Of a DNA stretch of 15,535 nt, positions 13,901-15,535 are shown one piece after another (within the stretch, counting starts at the first letter, position 1; each line of letters opens with the position of its first letter). The stretch spans positions 1-15,535 of the forward strand of contig CAYMVZ010000056.1 in assembly GCA_964394335.1 (NCBI GenBank), in the 5' to 3' direction. The DNA is from CAJXCL01 sp964394335 (GTDB lineage Bacteria; Nitrospinota; Nitrospinia; CAJXCL01). The notes beneath the pieces were generated by a model. That model was not told where the DNA came from, did not search any database, and was given only the letters and a program-made list of their open reading frames with translations. The translations under genes were made by a program, and so were the position numbers.

Positions 13901-14878
13901 ATGGCAGTTCATAATCTAATTGAAGCGGTTAACCTGGCGTTAAAAGAAGAAATGAAGAGGGATGACCGTGTCATCATTCTTGGTGAAGACGTCGGGGTAA
14001 ACGGCGGGGTCTTTAGAGCGACTGTCGGGCTGTTAGAGGAATTCGGCGAAGACAGAGTGATAGACACTCCTCTCTCGGAAAACGGTATTGTTGCCGGAGC
14101 AATAGGGATGGCAGTGAACGGATTGAGGCCTGTTGCTGAAATTCAGTTTATGGGCTTTATCTATTATATTCTTAATCAGATCATCTGTCATGCCGCGAGG
14201 TTGAGAAACAGAACCCGCGGAAGGCTTACTGCTCCGCTGGTTATCAGGGCGCCTTACGGGGCAGGAATTCGTGCACCCGAGCATCATTCCGAAAGCACGG
14301 AAGCTCTCTTTACCCAAATCCCGGGAATCAAAGTGGTAGTCCCCTCCACTCCAAAAGACACCAAAGGACTGCTTACATCCGCCATTCGAGACCCTGATCC
14401 TGTAATTTTTCTCGAACCAAAAAGGATTTACAGGGCTATTAAAGAAGATATCCCTGAGGAGGAATACACAATACCCCTGGGCAAGGCCAGGATGGTTAAA
14501 GAAGGAAAAGATATCACTGTTATTTGCTGGGGGGCTATGGTCAGGATTGTGGAAACAGTTTCCGAAGAAGCAGAGAAAGAAAATATTGATATTGAGATAA
14601 TAGATTTGAGAACGCTTTCTCCTTTAGATAAAGATACGATAATTACTTCTGTAGAAAAAACAGGCAGAGCTTTGGTCGTCCACGAAGCACCTAAAACATG
14701 CGGATTGGGCGCTGAAATAGTCGCTTTGATAAATGAAAACGCGCTTTTGAATCTCAGTGCGCCGGTATTAAGGGTTACGGGACAGGACATCACCGTCCCT
14801 CTTGCCAAAGGTGAGGATTATTATATACCAAGTGTTGTTAGGATAATGCAGGGATTGAAAAAAATAATTAATTTTTAA
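13901..14878 (+). CDS. pdhB: 2-oxoacid dehydrogenase E1 component, beta subunit (pyruvate dehydrogenase type)
   Basis: This is the partner subunit of E1 alpha; it completes the thiamine diphosphate site and docks E2. The 325-residue product has the normal length. Family motifs are LGEDVGVNGGVFRATVGL (27-44), RVIDTPLSENGIVAGAIGMA (52-71), PVAEIQFMGF with FIYYILNQI, PYGAGIRAPEHHSES (119-133), and the C-terminal transketolase domain with DLRTLSPLDKDTI, HEAPKTCGLGAEI and VTGQDITVP. The sequence after APEHHSES is typical of E1 beta. The ATG start follows E1 alpha by 75 bp and E2 begins 89 bp later, so the three form one operon with repeat-like spacers. The true substrate (pyruvate or branched-chain 2-oxoacid) is not decided by the sequence. 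Confidence 0.93.
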   Translation: MAVHNLIEAVNLALKEEMKRDDRVIILGEDVGVNGGVFRATVGLLEEFGEDRVIDTPLSENGIVAGAIGMAVNGLRPVAEIQFMGFIYYILNQIICHAARLRNRTRGRLTAPLVIRAPYGAGIRAPEHHSESTEALFTQIPGIKVVVPSTPKDTKGLLTSAIRDPDPVIFLEPKRIYRAIKEDIPEEEYTIPLGKARMVKEGKDITVICWGAMVRIVETVSEEAEKENIDIEIIDLRTLSPLDKDTIITSVEKTGRALVVHEAPKTCGLGAEIVALINENALLNLSAPVLRVTGQDITVPLAKGEDYYIPSVVRIMQGLKKIINF

Positions 14879-14967
14879 GTGCAGGGGTCGGGGATCTGGC
14901 TCCAGGTTGCTGGTTTATTGCCTAACAACCAAAAAATAACATTTAACAACTTTGATGGGGAAAATAA
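14879..14967. repeat. E1 beta / E2 spacer with imperfect hairpin
   Basis: The spacer begins with a G-rich run, GGGGTCGGGGATCTGG (14884-14899). A dyad GGTTGCTGGT (14905-14914) with CCTAACAACC (14921-14930) has two or three mismatches, and an A-rich stretch follows. A GGGG-containing ribosome site precedes the E2 ATG. The G-rich part recalls the GGGATCAGG motif between rsmH and ftsL. No terminator U-run follows the stem on the plus strand. Confidence 0.4.
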
Positions 14968-15535
14968 ATGGTTACAGAATTTAAATTTCCGGACGTCGGG
15001 GAAGGAATAATCGAGGGTGAAATAGTGAAGTGGAAGGTGAGAGTCGGAGAAAAGATAAAAGAAGATCAGATATTAGTTGAGGTTGAAACGGATAAAGCTG
15101 TAGTTGAAGTACCCTCTCCAACAGAGGGAGTTATAATTAAACTACATTATAAAGAAGGTGACGTTGTTAATGTTGGGGAGATTCTTGTAACGATAGGAAC
15201 TGAAGAGGAACTTGGACGCAAAAAGGACAAAGGAACTGTTGTAGGAGTATTAGAGGAAGCCGAAGAATCCACTGCAAAGAAAACACCCTCTAAAGTTCTG
15301 GCAACTCCCGCGGTAAGAAAGATAGCAAAAGATGTGGGCATAGACCTCAGTAGAGTGAAAGGCACAGGTCCCGGCGGAAGGATTGCAAAAGAGGATTTGC
15401 AAAGATTCCGTGAAAAAAGCACCGGTATAAAGGAAGCGGATGATTCGCATGGTTCTGTTACAAGAGTTCCATTAAGAGGAATAAGAAAATCCATCGCAAA
15501 ACATATGGCCTTTCAGCAGCACAATTCAGCCAATG
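14968..15535 (+). CDS. pdhC: 2-oxoacid dehydrogenase E2 component, dihydrolipoamide acyltransferase (partial, 3' end outside window)
   Basis: E2 is the core acyltransferase that moves the acyl group from its lipoyl arm to CoA. The reading frame is open from the ATG at 14968 to the window edge (189 codons). It has one lipoyl domain (about 2-78) with the lipoylated lysine K43 in ETDKAVVEV, and a charged linker (about 80-108). The peripheral-subunit-binding domain (about 110-146) contains ATPAVRKIAKDVGIDLSRV and GTGPGGRIAKEDL. The first residues of the catalytic domain follow (VPLRGIRKSIAKHM, from about 167). Only one lipoyl domain is present before the binding domain, as in branched-chain and many Gram-positive-type enzymes. 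E3 and the rest of E2 should lie to the right. Confidence 0.93.
   Translation, partial: MVTEFKFPDVGEGIIEGEIVKWKVRVGEKIKEDQILVEVETDKAVVEVPSPTEGVIIKLHYKEGDVVNVGEILVTIGTEEELGRKKDKGTVVGVLEEAEESTAKKTPSKVLATPAVRKIAKDVGIDLSRVKGTGPGGRIAKEDLQRFREKSTGIKEADDSHGSVTRVPLRGIRKSIAKHMAFQQHNSAN

Noticed and set aside
14905..14936. Rho-independent terminator between E1 beta and E2.
   Set aside because: The stem has mismatches and is followed by an A run rather than a T run on the coding strand; E2 continues the operon.

Overview
The window looks like a chromosomal segment of an AT-rich bacterium with a Gram-negative or diderm style of wall chemistry. The MurE homologue carries DNPR, the motif of meso-diaminopimelate-adding enzymes, and the FtsI homologue has no PASTA domains. 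The intergenic gaps hold several unrelated kinds of short palindromic or direct repeat. This is typical of many uncultivated anaerobic lineages, but the phylum cannot be fixed from this sequence. No tRNA, rRNA, CRISPR array or intact transposase gene was seen.

Left half, minus strand (7963 down to 177): a division and cell wall (dcw) cluster, transcribed right to left as mraZ, rsmH, ftsL, ftsI, murE, mraY, murD. Junctions are mostly tight: 12 bp between mraZ and rsmH, a 4-nt stop/start overlap between ftsL and a TTG-started ftsI, 13 bp between ftsI and murE, and 3 bp between mraY and murD. murF, which usually lies between murE and mraY, is absent; a hairpin-forming repeat occupies that 103-bp gap. 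No ftsW or murG follows murD within the 176 bp before the window edge, which hold repeat fragments instead. Upstream of mraZ is a TTGACA promoter candidate followed by five TGT-ended repeats at an exact 10-bp period, a good candidate for the MraZ autoregulatory operator.

Middle (7964-9960): a 420-bp divergent gap contains the mraZ control region and a possible frameshifted RelE/ParE-like toxin remnant. Next are a small NifU C-terminal-domain (Nfu) iron-sulfur protein gene on the plus strand and a palindromic repeat. A minus-strand pair follows, made of a one-membrane-segment protein of unknown function and a MEMO1-family protein (AmmeMemoRadiSam protein B).

Right half, plus strand (10172-15535): a thiolase-superfamily gene and a DUF35 zinc-ribbon/OB-fold gene form a pair resembling the known two-subunit thiolases (for example BbsB/BbsA). 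They are followed by E1 alpha, E1 beta and the start of E2 of a 2-oxoacid dehydrogenase complex. The likely joint theme is acyl-CoA production by oxidative decarboxylation, plus carbon-carbon bond making or breaking on acyl-CoA. A GxxExxY-family gene with an in-frame stop sits between the thiolase and DUF35 genes. It is flanked by direct repeats of about 127 bp that are themselves long palindromes, and a diverged third copy lies between DUF35 and E1 alpha.
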